DNA of 64,000 bases. Source: an uncultured Eggerthellaceae bacterium. GTDB taxonomy: Bacteria > Actinomycetota > Coriobacteriia > Coriobacteriales > Eggerthellaceae. The stretch lies in contig CAJUPL010000006.1 of the NCBI GenBank assembly GCA_910588435.1, forward strand, positions 1 through 64,000, given 5' to 3'. Positions within the stretch are counted from its first letter, which is position 1. The number at the start of each line of letters is the position of its first letter. Positions 50,932 to 60,733 of the stretch are shown here, piece after piece. The notes beneath the pieces are model-generated. The model ran no database searches. It was not told the origin of the DNA and saw nothing but the letters and a program-made list of their open reading frames with translations. A program made the translations under genes and the position numbers.

Positions 50932-51187
50932 CCGGACCGAGCGGAGCGAGGCTGAAGGATCGGGTAGGTTTGGCAGGTGACGGCCTTTAGGTTCAGCCTT
51001 GAGCCGCCGAGTTTTCGGAGGGGTCCCGTTAGGGGTCCCGACGAAAACGGCGATGCCTCCCCTACTCACTTGCGGCGAAGCATGCGATGGCTGGTACCCG
51101 AGCGTTTCCGAAGGCAAGGTCGAATGTGGTATATCCAACCACATTCGACCGCCAGCCTGAGGCCTAGCGAGGGTGCTAGCCATCGCA
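50932..51187 (+). repeat. 256-bp palindromic block, copy 1
   Basis: Almost identical to 61791-62046; I count about nine mismatches and no net insertion or deletion. Inside are three inverted repeats: CCGAGTTTTCG/CGAAAACGG around GGGGTCCC, GCGATGGCTGGTACCC/GGGTGCTAGCCATCGC, and GGTCGAATGTGGT/ACCACATTCGACC. In both arrays it stands between two copies of the unit's right half. Confidence 0.85.
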
Positions 51188-51701
51188 GGCGAGCAAGGTG
51201 AGGGTTGGTGCCGGGATTGTCCGGATTGGTGTCTTGCGCCCGGCCAGGTTGACTGAGCTGAGGCTGGCTTCCGGGTGCTCGCAGGCTAGCGCCTGCGTTA
51301 CGCATTGCTGGCGCAATGCTGCGGCTGCAATGCAGCCGCCCACAGGATTGGGGCAATGCTGCGCTTGCAATGCAAGCGCCCACAATTGGGAGGCTATCCT
51401 GCAGGAGATGATTCACCCGGAACGGGGCGCGTGAGCGCCCCAAGGCCGCTACTTTGCAGGTGCTTGCACATGCAAAGTTAAAGGCCGTTATAAAAGTGCA
51501 TGGGCGTGTTCTTCGCCCATGCAGCATTTTTGGGGCAGCAAGGAAGCCAGAGTTACAGGTTGATAGGTGGCCGGGAGGCCACCAAGGCCGCTACTCATGA
51601 GCATGCTTGCATGATCATGAGTTAAAGGCCGCTATAAAAGTGCACAGGCATGCTCTTTGCCTGTACAGCACTTTTGAGGGCAGCGAGAGTGCAGCGGCAG
51701 C

Positions 51702-54155
51702 TCAGGATATTCCGCGATGCAGATGCCCGCTGGTGGTGTGCGGCATCTTGCTGACGGCGCCGGTGCCGTCGAGCGCTAGCTTTAGCGCATGCTTCACGCG
51801 GCCCACTGCCTGCGCCGTCTGCTCCACATCCATGAGCGTTGCATCCACCATGAACATGGTGATACCAGAAGCCAGAAGCTCAGGAAGCTCATGCACCACA
51901 TCAAGCGTCACGCTGTTGTACAGATGGCATCTGCCTGCGTCATCCGTCACCACTGGGAAGATGTAGCCCTTCCTGTCCTTCAGCCCGAATCTGGTGCGCC
52001 TCCTTGGGCACTTCTGGCAGTCCTCATTGCAGGGCCCTTGTGACTGCAGCATGCAATGCTCGGTCACCATCAGCTCCTGCGCACCGTACACCTTGACTCC
52101 CAGCTGCATGTTGGACGCATTCGCAAGATGGTGCATCTGGCTCAAAGTGAGCTCAGGTGATAGCCACACTCGCTCAGCACCGAACGCCTCCGACACGCGA
52201 AGGGCATCAGCGTTAGTAAGCGGGAGCTTCGGCCCTACATCTACGCTGCACCCAAGGTGTGCCGCATGCCAGAGCGCCCCCAATGAGCCCACCATCACAG
52301 CTCCGTCCTCCGGCACGTTCTTCCACGCATCGAACGCTCCGCGCTCAACGGACGGGATGTCAACGATGCAGCCCTTCGGATACCCTGTCTGTGAGGCCTC
52401 CCTTGATCGAACGCCCGCAACCTCGGCTCCTCCATGCTGGAAGTTCATGGCCGGAACATAGATCACATCGGCGCCTGTTCGCTTGGCTGCGCGCGCCGTT
52501 TCCGGACTGGTGCATAGTGCGGCGATCAGACAGCTCTGCCCTCCGCGTGATGAGCCATTTGGCCTGTCCCGATGGCTCATCTTGGGCAAGTGCCTGTCTT
52601 GCCAAGGCTGGAGCATGCTCTCTTCAAAGGCCTCTAGCGCAGAAGCCCTGCACTTATGCAGCGCCGAGAATCCGATCCCCACGCCCGCATCCATATGCAG
52701 CGTCATGTCAGCCAGCGCGAACGGTGTTGACCCCATGCGCCCCACGTGCTCACGCACGTCCTCCTCTGTGACCGGGCGCGTGCGAGCAGCCTCAATAACA
52801 GCACCCTCAGCAGAGCCTGAACAAGCCAGCCCCTGAAGCATCTCACCCGCGTTCGCAGGCGTGAACCGCATCCGAAGCGGGCGTCCCTCTTGCAGCCAAA
52901 CCTCTGCCGCCACGGGAACCTTGGGCAGCAGCATATCCTCGTGGAATGCCGCGGCCGCTGACCTGATGCGGAAGATGCGATCGCCCGTGCCAAGCCTCAC
53001 ATGCGGATCATCCACCTCGAACTGGACGGAGCGCTTCGCCCTCTCAACCGCATCCGGCACTTGCAGGCGAACGTTGCCCTTGCGCGTCCACGCCTCAAGC
53101 AGATCTCCCGGCTCGAGGTCAACATCCGCGGACATCACAAGCTGCCCGTCCTTGAATGACTTCACGCGTCCTGCCAGCTGTCCGCGGTTATTCGGGCGCT
53201 TATACCCCATGAGCTCATCGTTGCTGACACCATCAAGATAGGCGTCCGTGAAGCCGCGCGAGAAGACGCTCCCTAAGGACTCCTTATCCTCGTATGTCAC
53301 GGGAACATCCGCAGCCACGCCGTCCTCAGCAGCCGCCAAAGCCAGCTCATCCAGCAGGCGACGGTAAACCTTGACCACGGAGAAGACGTATTCCGGAGAC
53401 TTCATGCGGCCCTCTATCTTGAGGGACGCTACACCCGCGTTCGCAAGGTCAGCTATGCGCTCGGCCGTGCACATATCCTTAGGGGATAACAGGAACTCAC
53501 CGGGCGCTCTCATCTCACGCTCAGGGTCCTCCATGTTCACCAGCGAATACGGCAGCCTGCATGCTTGCGCGCACGCGCCGCGGTTGGCGGAACGGCCGCC
53601 GATCATGGACGACATCAGGCACTGCCCGGAGTAGCAAACGCAGATGGCGCCGTGAGCGAACACCTCAACGTCTACGCCAAGCTCCTCCCCCACGCGGGCC
53701 AGATGCGCGATCTCCTCCAAAGAGAGCTCACGTGCAAGCGTCACCCTTGACGCGCCAAGCTCAGCCGCCGCACGCATGCCGTCCTCAGAATGGATGTTCA
53801 TCTGCGTTGAGATGTGCAGCGCATCCGCAGGCAAGCTGCGCGAAACCTCAGCCGCAAGCCCCAAGTCTTGCACGATGAACGCGTCTGCACCGCGCCTGTA
53901 AGCCTGCCGCACCAGCTCAGCGGCATCCTGCAGCTCATCTGGGAGCACCAGCGTGTTGACAGTGATATAGATGCTGACGCCCCTGAGGTGCGCGTAGTTG
54001 CACGCTTCCTCCAAGATATCCAGCGTGAAATTGTCCGCGCCCATGCGGGCGTTCAGCTTATCAAGGCCAAGGTAGACAGCATCCGCCCCTGCGCGCACGG
54101 CAGCATTGAGCGCTGCACGGCCGCCAGCAGGGGCGAGGAGTTCAGGTATCTGCAT
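51702..54155 (-). CDS. U32 family peptidase / tRNA-rRNA hydroxylation-type protein
   Basis: 817-residue U32 protein. The N-terminal half has the signature start PELLAPAGGRAALNAAVRAGADAVY and the VFAHGAICVCYSGQCLMSS region with later GACAQACR, whose cysteines are proposed to hold an FeS cluster in RlhA/TrhP-type members. The second half adds a DUF3656-like region and a further Cys group near the C terminus (CNEDCQKCPRRR). Long U32 proteins of this class are linked to RNA 5-hydroxycytidine/uridine formation rather than to proteolysis; which reaction applies here is not settled. Cytoplasmic. Confidence 0.9.
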   Translation of the reverse strand: MQIPELLAPAGGRAALNAAVRAGADAVYLGLDKLNARMGADNFTLDILEEACNYAHLRGVSIYITVNTLVLPDELQDAAELVRQAYRRGADAFIVQDLGLAAEVSRSLPADALHISTQMNIHSEDGMRAAAELGASRVTLARELSLEEIAHLARVGEELGVDVEVFAHGAICVCYSGQCLMSSMIGGRSANRGACAQACRLPYSLVNMEDPEREMRAPGEFLLSPKDMCTAERIADLANAGVASLKIEGRMKSPEYVFSVVKVYRRLLDELALAAAEDGVAADVPVTYEDKESLGSVFSRGFTDAYLDGVSNDELMGYKRPNNRGQLAGRVKSFKDGQLVMSADVDLEPGDLLEAWTRKGNVRLQVPDAVERAKRSVQFEVDDPHVRLGTGDRIFRIRSAAAAFHEDMLLPKVPVAAEVWLQEGRPLRMRFTPANAGEMLQGLACSGSAEGAVIEAARTRPVTEEDVREHVGRMGSTPFALADMTLHMDAGVGIGFSALHKCRASALEAFEESMLQPWQDRHLPKMSHRDRPNGSSRGGQSCLIAALCTSPETARAAKRTGADVIYVPAMNFQHGGAEVAGVRSREASQTGYPKGCIVDIPSVERGAFDAWKNVPEDGAVMVGSLGALWHAAHLGCSVDVGPKLPLTNADALRVSEAFGAERVWLSPELTLSQMHHLANASNMQLGVKVYGAQELMVTEHCMLQSQGPCNEDCQKCPRRRTRFGLKDRKGYIFPVVTDDAGRCHLYNSVTLDVVHELPELLASGITMFMVDATLMDVEQTAQAVGRVKHALKLALDGTGAVSKMPHTTSGHLHRGIS

Positions 54156-54174
54156 CTTTCGCTGAGCTTAGAAG

Positions 54175-54687
54175 CTACATCTCAGTTGCGGACTGATCTG
54201 CGTCCTTGATGGTCTGGATGCCAGCGTCATATGCAGCCTGGATCTGGGAGATCCGGTCATTGTAGGTATCATAGTCGAACGGATCGCGCGTGGTCGCCGT
54301 GTCGATCTCAGTGTAGAGATCGATGTAGGAAGACATGGCATCCTTCAGCTGGTTGGCGCCGTCCACGTACTTCTGCTTGAGCTCACCCAGCTCCTCGGGA
54401 GCCTCTATCTCAGAGATGCGGTTGATCACAGCGTACGCGCTATCCGCCTGCGTCTGCATGGACACCAGGTCCTCGCGCGCAACTGCGTCAGTGAATGCGG
54501 TCATCTTCTCAGACAAGTCAGCAGCAGCCTGATTCATGTCAGCCATGAAGCTGCGCGATGTTGTCTGCTCCTCCTCAGCTGGCTCTTGCGCCTGCTGGTT
54601 AGCGCAACCAACAAGCCCTAGCGCCAAGGCCAGCAAGGCTGCGGCTGCTATGTATGAAGTGCGTTTCATGATGTTCGCGAATGGCAT
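54175..54687 (-). CDS. Small helical lipoprotein of unknown function
   Basis: 170-residue lipoprotein: leader TSYIAAAALLALALGLVGC, then Gln/Glu-rich linker and an all-helical domain with heptad-like patterns (MNQAAADLSEKMTAFTDAV, YVDGANQLKDAMSSYIDLY). No catalytic motif is visible. The start at 54687 has AGGAG six bases upstream; the longer open frame runs into the PBP gene. It lies between the PBP and U32 genes on the same strand. Function not recognised; a surface scaffold or cell-envelope role is possible. Confidence 0.75.
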   Translation of the reverse strand: MPFANIMKRTSYIAAAALLALALGLVGCANQQAQEPAEEEQTTSRSFMADMNQAAADLSEKMTAFTDAVAREDLVSMQTQADSAYAVINRISEIEAPEELGELKQKYVDGANQLKDAMSSYIDLYTEIDTATTRDPFDYDTYNDRISQIQAAYDAGIQTIKDADQSATEM

Positions 54688-54736
54688 GCTCATCTCCTGT
54701 TTCAACGTGAACGAGAAGTATAGACCAAGCGCAACA

Positions 54737-56947
54737 TCACTGGCTTGCGGGAGCCGGGTCAGGGGTTGCGGGTGGCGGAGCAGGATCCGTGCCACCGCTG
54801 TCACCGCCGCTCTCAGAGCCGCTTCCGCCTTCGCCTGAGCCGCCTTCATTGCCACCTGTGGTACCGCTTGAAGTGCCAGGAGTGGTGCCGATGCCAGGCG
54901 TCTCCCCGCTACCTTCGGTGCCGCCCGCGTTGGGCACGCCGCCCGTCACGGTGCCGGTGGCATCTATGTCAACGTTGTCATAAGAGCCAGAGCCCTTACC
55001 GCCTATATGGTTCTTGGAATCCCTGTAATCAGCTAGGTACTTCGGCTTGTCCGCGGTTGGGAATTGCTCTATGTCAGTCCACTCCATCACGCGATTCATG
55101 AAGTAGGCGAACGTGCTTGCCGCTGATGCCCACGAGGGGATGCGGGATGCCTGGTCATAGCTTGGCGCACGCTCACCCAGCCAGATGGCCACAGAGAGCT
55201 GCGGAGTGATCCCCACGAACCAGCTGTCCTTCTTGTCATCAGTGGTTCCGGTCTTGCCAGCCATGGGCTGCGCCGAATCTATCAGCGCTTCCTTGCCGGT
55301 GCCGTTCTCAACAACGCCCTGCAGGCCCTCAACGGCTGCGCACGCTATCTCAGGGGAAAGCACACGCTCACCTTCCGGCGCAGAGTTATCAACGATCACG
55401 CGGCCAGATGCATCCGTCACGGAGATGATGCACTCAGGGTCATAGTGGATGCCGCCATTGGCTAGCGTTGCGTAGGCATCCGCCATCTCAAGCGGGGTCA
55501 GAGAGTCAATGCCAAGCGTGATGCCAGCCACGTTCTGGATGTTGGACGTGATGCCCATGCGCTGCGCAACATCGCGCACGTTCTCAACGCCAACGGACAT
55601 GATCAGGCGCATGAAGGCCGTGTTCGAAGACACGGCAAGCGCGCTCTCTATAGGGCGCGTGCCGAAGTTCATCTTGTTGACGTTGAACACCTCGTTCGCG
55701 CCGTCAAGCTTGACGGAGTAGCCCGCGTCGATCAGCGTCTCGGGGTCGATTCCCGCCTCAAGGGCTGCCACGTACGTGAACGCCTTGAAGGTGGAGCCAA
55801 CCTGACGCCCGGAGCCACCTTCGCCAGTTGCCATGTTCACTTGCTGGTTGTCATAGTCATGGCCGCCCACCATGGCCTTGATGTAGCCGTTGTCAGGGTC
55901 AATGGCGCACATAGCCACCTCGAACGGCTCCCCAACCTCTTCCTCCTTCTCAGCTGCAGCCGCCTCAGCCGCCTGCTGGTCGTTCACATCCAGCGTGGTG
56001 ACTATCTTGAGGCCGCCTTCGAAGAGGTCCGCCGTTGAGAATGCGTACTTGCCGTTCTGGTTCATCAGCTGATTGCGGACGTAGCTGGTGAAGTAGGGGT
56101 ATGCCGTGATACCGGTCAAGGAGTTCTCAGTTGGGTTCAGCGTGATGGGCTCATCCTTTGCGGCCTGCGCCTCCTCAGCCGTGATGTAGCCGTTAGATTC
56201 CATGCGCGAGAGCACCGTGTTCCTGCGCGCGGTGCAGTTCTCTATGTGATCTATGGGGTTGTTGTACGTGGGAGACTGCGGGATGCCAACCAGCGTTGCC
56301 GCTTCTGAGAGCGTGAGGTCCGCAGCGTCCTTCGAATAGTAGCGCTCAGCCGCAGCCTGGATGCCGTATGAGCCAGAGCCGTAGTTGATGGTGTTCAGGT
56401 ACATGAGGAGGATGTCGTCCTTGTCATACATCTCCTCCACCTTGGTGGCAAGCGCCATCTCACGGATCTTGCGCTTGAATGAGATCTCTTGCATCTCCTC
56501 AGAGAGCACTGTGTTCCTCACCAGCTGCTGCGTGATGGAAGAGCCACCCTCACGGCTGCGCCCCATCAGGTTGTTCACCATTGCGCGGACGGTGCCCATG
56601 AGGTCAACGCCGTTGTGCTCGTAGAAGCGCTCGTCCTCTGTGGCAACGGTTGCGTCCTTCACGTACTGGGATACCTGGTCAAGCTCAACCGGCTCCCTGT
56701 TCTCAAGCTGGAACTCCGCCAGCACCGTCTCACCGTCTGAGGCGTAGACCACCGACGTTGATGATGTGGCGAACTTGTCCGTCTCGGAATAATCCGGAAG
56801 GTCTTCCAGCCAAGAGTTCGCAAGAGCTATGGCTCCGAAGCTGAATGCAGCGATGACCGCCAAGATCACTGCCAGCACGGAGAGGACTATCGCCTTCCCC
56901 GTCTTCTTCTTGACGTGATACCTGCCCTTTACGGCGCGTGATGCCAT
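54737..56947 (-). CDS. Class A penicillin-binding protein (transglycosylase/transpeptidase)
   Basis: 736-residue bifunctional PBP. A basic cytoplasmic start and one membrane helix (about residues 18-42) precede the GT51 domain (EDERFYEHNGVDLMG, GGSSITQQLVRN). The transpeptidase motifs are GSTFKAFTYV (SxxK), AVSSNTAFMRLI (SxN) and GKTGTTDDKKDSW (KTGT). The last 80 residues are Gly/Ser/Pro/Glu-rich with no fold. It polymerises and crosslinks peptidoglycan outside the membrane. The ATG at 56947 has GGAAGG at six bases; longer starts are weaker. Confidence 0.93.
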   Translation of the reverse strand: MASRAVKGRYHVKKKTGKAIVLSVLAVILAVIAAFSFGAIALANSWLEDLPDYSETDKFATSSTSVVYASDGETVLAEFQLENREPVELDQVSQYVKDATVATEDERFYEHNGVDLMGTVRAMVNNLMGRSREGGSSITQQLVRNTVLSEEMQEISFKRKIREMALATKVEEMYDKDDILLMYLNTINYGSGSYGIQAAAERYYSKDAADLTLSEAATLVGIPQSPTYNNPIDHIENCTARRNTVLSRMESNGYITAEEAQAAKDEPITLNPTENSLTGITAYPYFTSYVRNQLMNQNGKYAFSTADLFEGGLKIVTTLDVNDQQAAEAAAAEKEEEVGEPFEVAMCAIDPDNGYIKAMVGGHDYDNQQVNMATGEGGSGRQVGSTFKAFTYVAALEAGIDPETLIDAGYSVKLDGANEVFNVNKMNFGTRPIESALAVSSNTAFMRLIMSVGVENVRDVAQRMGITSNIQNVAGITLGIDSLTPLEMADAYATLANGGIHYDPECIISVTDASGRVIVDNSAPEGERVLSPEIACAAVEGLQGVVENGTGKEALIDSAQPMAGKTGTTDDKKDSWFVGITPQLSVAIWLGERAPSYDQASRIPSWASAASTFAYFMNRVMEWTDIEQFPTADKPKYLADYRDSKNHIGGKGSGSYDNVDIDATGTVTGGVPNAGGTEGSGETPGIGTTPGTSSGTTGGNEGGSGEGGSGSESGGDSGGTDPAPPPATPDPAPASQ

Positions 56948-57095
56948 GCACATCCTTCCGTCATGAGTTTTGCGAAATTGTAGCATCGTGCGCCTTGAAG
57001 TGCGGCAACGTGCAGGCCAGCGAACGCATGTTCAGGGAAATCTACATAATCCAGCCGAAGATCAGCTGATGCGCAGCAGATGATGCGCAAGGACG

Positions 57096-58430
57096 CTACT
57101 GAGCGGCAACCGCCTCTGCCTGCAGCGCGTCCAGCTTAGCCATGCACTCATCCACCGAAGCCCCGCCAAGCAGATCGCGGACTATGAGGCAGACGTTGCC
57201 CCACTGCTCAACATCCATGCTGGCGTTCGATGCCAGCACATAGATCTCATCCTCCACCTTCTGATTGAGGGGATCCAACGCCTCTATGCAGTCAACCTGG
57301 ATGTTCTTCGAAGGTGAGATCACGCGGTTCGTCTCTGTATATAGCTGCAGTGCCTCATCTGAGAGGATCACGTCCATCACGCGAAGCGCCTCTTCCTTGT
57401 TCGCAGACTCCTCGCCCACCGCGAACCCGGTCATGGAGAGCACGGGCATCTGACCATGCGTGCTGGGAAACCCGATGACCTCCATATTGAAGCTGGGGCT
57501 GCCATACGCCGTGTCAGTGTTCGCAGCTCCCCAATACGCCATCACGATGGGGCATTCGCCCGCCATGAAGTCCTCGCCTTCGCCCTTGCCTTCGAACGCT
57601 TCGCTCACCAGAGCATCCTCAGCATCTATATAGCCTGCATCCATCATCGTCTTCAGGAACTCGAAGCCCTCGCGCATGTACTGGCTGTACTTCACCTCAC
57701 CGGAATTGAGCGCAGCCACCTCAGCCTGGATGTCACCACCGTTGTAGAGGTCAGCGTATGCCTGCGCGAACACGAATGTTTCCAGCCACCAGCGGTTGGC
57801 CCCAACTGGCGTGTCGTACCCATTCTCCTTGAGCACGCGGCAGCACTCCAGGAACTCCTCTGGCGTGTTCGGCAGCTCAAGCTGGCAGTCATCGAAGATG
57901 TCCTTGTTGACGAAGAGCCCATAGGCCACCACCTCTTGCGGGATAGCCACCAGCTTGTCGTCCACCGTGTTCGCCATTTTGACCACATCGCGCAGGTTCT
58001 TCGCGCAGTCCAGGCCAGAAAGGTCAGCCAGCTTGCCTTCAGAGCCAAGCGCCACGATGGAATCCGTGTTCAGCAGATACATATCGTCGCGGTCATTGCG
58101 CGCCCGCTCAAGGCACACCTCGTCATACGTCTTGTCCTGGTAGTTCTCGGCCGTGTAGGTCTGGTATGACACCGTGAGCCCTAGCTCTTCCTCAGCCATG
58201 GCTATGGTGAGGTCGCTTGCAGTGCGCGCTGTGTTCTCAGATCCGGCGGTTGCCTTCTCCATGGGCGAGAAGAATGAGACCGCCTTACCGCCGTCCCCAG
58301 ATTGCTGCGCCAGGTTCTTGGCCTGCCCATCCCCCGATGAGCACCCGGCAAGCATGCTCAAGGCAAGTGCGCCGGCTGCAACGCAGGCTATGGCGCGGGC
58401 CACAGCGGCTTTCCTGTTCAGCTTCATCAT
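57096..58430 (-). CDS. Extracellular solute-binding protein (family 1) paired with a histidine kinase
   Basis: 444-residue lipoprotein (lipobox SMLAGC) of the family 1 solute-binding proteins, with the NLRDVVKMANTVDDKLVAIPQ and VVAYGLFVNKDIF hinge region typical of sugar or peptide binders and several late Asp/Glu patches. No ABC permease or ATPase gene is next to it. Its start overlaps the end of the hybrid histidine kinase gene by four bases, so the two are cotranscribed and it may be the ligand-sensing partner of that kinase rather than a transport component. Surface-anchored. Confidence 0.9.
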   Translation of the reverse strand: MMKLNRKAAVARAIACVAAGALALSMLAGCSSGDGQAKNLAQQSGDGGKAVSFFSPMEKATAGSENTARTASDLTIAMAEEELGLTVSYQTYTAENYQDKTYDEVCLERARNDRDDMYLLNTDSIVALGSEGKLADLSGLDCAKNLRDVVKMANTVDDKLVAIPQEVVAYGLFVNKDIFDDCQLELPNTPEEFLECCRVLKENGYDTPVGANRWWLETFVFAQAYADLYNGGDIQAEVAALNSGEVKYSQYMREGFEFLKTMMDAGYIDAEDALVSEAFEGKGEGEDFMAGECPIVMAYWGAANTDTAYGSPSFNMEVIGFPSTHGQMPVLSMTGFAVGEESANKEEALRVMDVILSDEALQLYTETNRVISPSKNIQVDCIEALDPLNQKVEDEIYVLASNASMDVEQWGNVCLIVRDLLGGASVDECMAKLDALQAEAVAAQ

Positions 58431-60637
58431 GCATTCCTCTCTTCGCTGATCTCAACGATGACCCTCTTCAGCTTGTCCACATCCAGCGGCTTGGACAGAT
58501 GGCGATCCATGCCCGCCGCGATGGCTGCCCGCTCATCCTCCACGAACGCGTCCGCCGTCATGGCGATGATGGGGATGGTGCGTGCGTATTCGCTATCCAG
58601 CTTGCGGATGGCACGGGTTGCGTCATGGCCGTTCATAACGGGCATCTGAACGTCCATCAGAATGGCGTCGAACTCACCTGCCTGGGCGCTCTCCATCCGC
58701 TCAACGGCCAGCTGCCCGTTCTCCACTATCTCAACGGTGGCCCCTTCTATCTCTAACAGCTCCTCCAAGAGCATCATGTTGAACGCATTGTCCTCAGCAG
58801 CCAGGAAATGCTTGCCTTTGAGGGCATCTGCGAACCGCTCCGCGTCAACATCATCTGCGGAAACAGCGGTTGCGGACAGCCAATCCTGATCATCGGCGGC
58901 GCTGCTCCCATCGGGGATGCGCAGCTCAAGGTACACGCGGAAGAGCGAACCCACGCCCTCTTCGCTAGTCACTTCGATGCTACCGCCCATGAGGTCCACC
59001 AAGCTCTTGGTGATGGCCATGCCAAGGCCCGTGCCCTGGACCTTGTTCGTGGTGCTGTTCTCAGCGCGGGTGAATGAGTCGAAGATGCGCTCCAGGAACT
59101 CCGGTGTCATTCCGTAGCCGTTGTCCTCAACCTCTATGGTGAGCGGGGCGAACTGGCCGGAGCGCTGCTCACCGCCGAGGAAGCGCAGGTGGATGGTGCC
59201 GCCTTCAGGGGTGTACTTCACCGCGTTCGACAATAGGTTCAGGAGCACCTGGTTCAGATGGGTCTCATCCCCTATGAAGCGCTCATGGGTGATGCCCTCT
59301 ACCTCAGTGATGAAGGTCTGGTGCTTCGCTTCCGCAAGCGGTGCCGTGATGGCCTCAACAGCTTGGATCGAATCACGCAGGGCGAACTCAGCCAAGTTGA
59401 GGGTGGCCTTGCCGCTCTCGATCTTCGAGATGTCCAGCACGTCGTTGATCAGGGCTAGCAGATGCTTCCCCGATGCGATGATCTTGGCGGCGTATTCGCG
59501 CACCTTCTCAGGGTCATCAGCCTCTTTCGATAGCAACGTTGTGAACCCGATCACAGCGTTCATCGGCGTGCGGATGTCGTGCGACATATTGGCCAAGAAC
59601 GCGGATTTGGACTCGTTCGCAACCTCTGCGGCCCGAAGCGCTTGCGTGAGCTGCTCCTGGTGACGGGCGCGCTCGGCCTCGCGTTCGCGCTGGATCTGCA
59701 TCTGCTTGCGGCGGTTGTGCGCGTAGAGCGCCACGCAGAGCGCAAGCGAGATGAAAGTGATGGCCGTGACCGCGGCTATAGCGGCGTTCACCGTATGCGC
59801 TTCCTTCTGGATGGCGTCCATGGGGACGTATCCCACCATGAAGTCAGCGCCGCCGTTCACCGGCCAGAGGAAGCAGAGCGACTCTTGGCCCTTCACGTCA
59901 TGAGCGAACAGCACGTTCTGCGCAGATTCCACGCCGTCGCGCACCATCTCTATGGTCTGCTCATCGGTGATGTTGTTGGCGCGGTAGAAGTCCTCCAGGT
60001 TCAGGTGCCCCGCCTCGCGCTCACCCATGCCGTCGGGCTTCAGCACGAAGCGCTCATTCGCAGAATCCATCAGGTAGAAGACCGCTTGCCCGTTGTAGAA
60101 GCTCTTCGGCAGCGCGTCATTGATGGTGTCATAGGTGTACTCCACATATAGCGTGCCGATGTCTTCGCCGTTGCGAACGAGCGGGCTTGCGATGGTGTAT
60201 GCCCAGGTGCCCGTGCTATTGACGAAGGATTGGGAGACGGGATGGCCTTGGAGGGAGCTCCTGGAGGAGAAATCCAGGCTCTCTGGAGAGAACTCCTTGC
60301 CGTCGCTTGAGATGCCTTGCGCTTGACCTTCCATCACGACGGAGAGCATGGCTATAGCGTCAGTTGTGTGCAGGCCTTGGATGTATGCGGCCGGGTCTTG
60401 CGAGAGCGCCACCTCTTCGCCGATCACCTCTTGGAAGCGCGCCTCGCTGGCGACGATGGCATCGATGGTGCTCTTCATGAGGTTCAGGTTCTCGTTCAGG
60501 CTCTGGATGGCAGAGTCATACATCTCTTCTGATGTCTTGTGGGCCACGGCGAATATCCCCGCGATCATTGCGGCGCAGATCAGGAAGACAGAGACCGTCC
60601 AGGTGGCAAGACGCCTCTTGTTCGCCTGTTCTGTCAA
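58427..60637 (-). CDS. Hybrid sensor histidine kinase
   Basis: 736-residue sensor. Two membrane helices (about 12-32 and 283-305) enclose an extracellular Cache-like sensor domain. Then come a coiled coil, the phosphoacceptor HisKA (MSHDIRTPMNAVIGF, His353), the HATPase region (NLLSNAVKYTPEGG, VEDNGYGM, GTGLGMAITKSLV) and a C-terminal receiver with the phospho-Asp in ILMDVQMPVMNG (about 660). No Hpt or DNA-binding response regulator follows, so the output partner is elsewhere. TTG start with GAGGGGAGC upstream. It overlaps the solute-binding protein gene by four bases. Confidence 0.92.
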   Translation of the reverse strand: MTEQANKRRLATWTVSVFLICAAMIAGIFAVAHKTSEEMYDSAIQSLNENLNLMKSTIDAIVASEARFQEVIGEEVALSQDPAAYIQGLHTTDAIAMLSVVMEGQAQGISSDGKEFSPESLDFSSRSSLQGHPVSQSFVNSTGTWAYTIASPLVRNGEDIGTLYVEYTYDTINDALPKSFYNGQAVFYLMDSANERFVLKPDGMGEREAGHLNLEDFYRANNITDEQTIEMVRDGVESAQNVLFAHDVKGQESLCFLWPVNGGADFMVGYVPMDAIQKEAHTVNAAIAAVTAITFISLALCVALYAHNRRKQMQIQREREAERARHQEQLTQALRAAEVANESKSAFLANMSHDIRTPMNAVIGFTTLLSKEADDPEKVREYAAKIIASGKHLLALINDVLDISKIESGKATLNLAEFALRDSIQAVEAITAPLAEAKHQTFITEVEGITHERFIGDETHLNQVLLNLLSNAVKYTPEGGTIHLRFLGGEQRSGQFAPLTIEVEDNGYGMTPEFLERIFDSFTRAENSTTNKVQGTGLGMAITKSLVDLMGGSIEVTSEEGVGSLFRVYLELRIPDGSSAADDQDWLSATAVSADDVDAERFADALKGKHFLAAEDNAFNMMLLEELLEIEGATVEIVENGQLAVERMESAQAGEFDAILMDVQMPVMNGHDATRAIRKLDSEYARTIPIIAMTADAFVEDERAAIAAGMDRHLSKPLDVDKLKRVIVEISEERNA

Positions 60638-60733
60638 TCACGCTCCCCTCAGGACATGCGCATGCGGCACTGCAACATGGGGGAGATTATACGATAGGCT
60701 ATGGCAGGCAAGACACGAACGATCGGAGGCATC

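Larger units (their letters stand above)
50585..51700 (+). repeat. Hairpin repeat array R7
   Basis: An 1100-base array between convergent uraA and the U32 gene. In order: header with 13-bp stem (50597-50633), complete 191-bp unit (50683-50873), 256-bp palindromic block (50932-51187), a second right half (about 51200-51383, D hairpins at 51321-51339 and 51361-51379), E hairpin GGGGCGC-GTGA-GCGCCCC (51424-51441), ACTTTGCAGGTGC stem, TGCATGGGCG/CGCCCATGCA with GCATTTTTGGGG, E hairpin GGTGGCC-GGGA-GGCCACC (51566-51583), the CTCATGAGCATGC stem, and TGCACAGGCA/TGCCTGTACA. Open frames in it are products of the repeats. Confidence 0.87.

Noticed and set aside
50977..51201. Two similar open frames at 50977-51201 and 61836-62117 that could be taken for a conserved small protein
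   Set aside because: They are translations of the two copies of the 256-bp palindromic block. The block has no ribosome site, the mismatches do not favour third codon positions, and inverted repeats explain the conservation.
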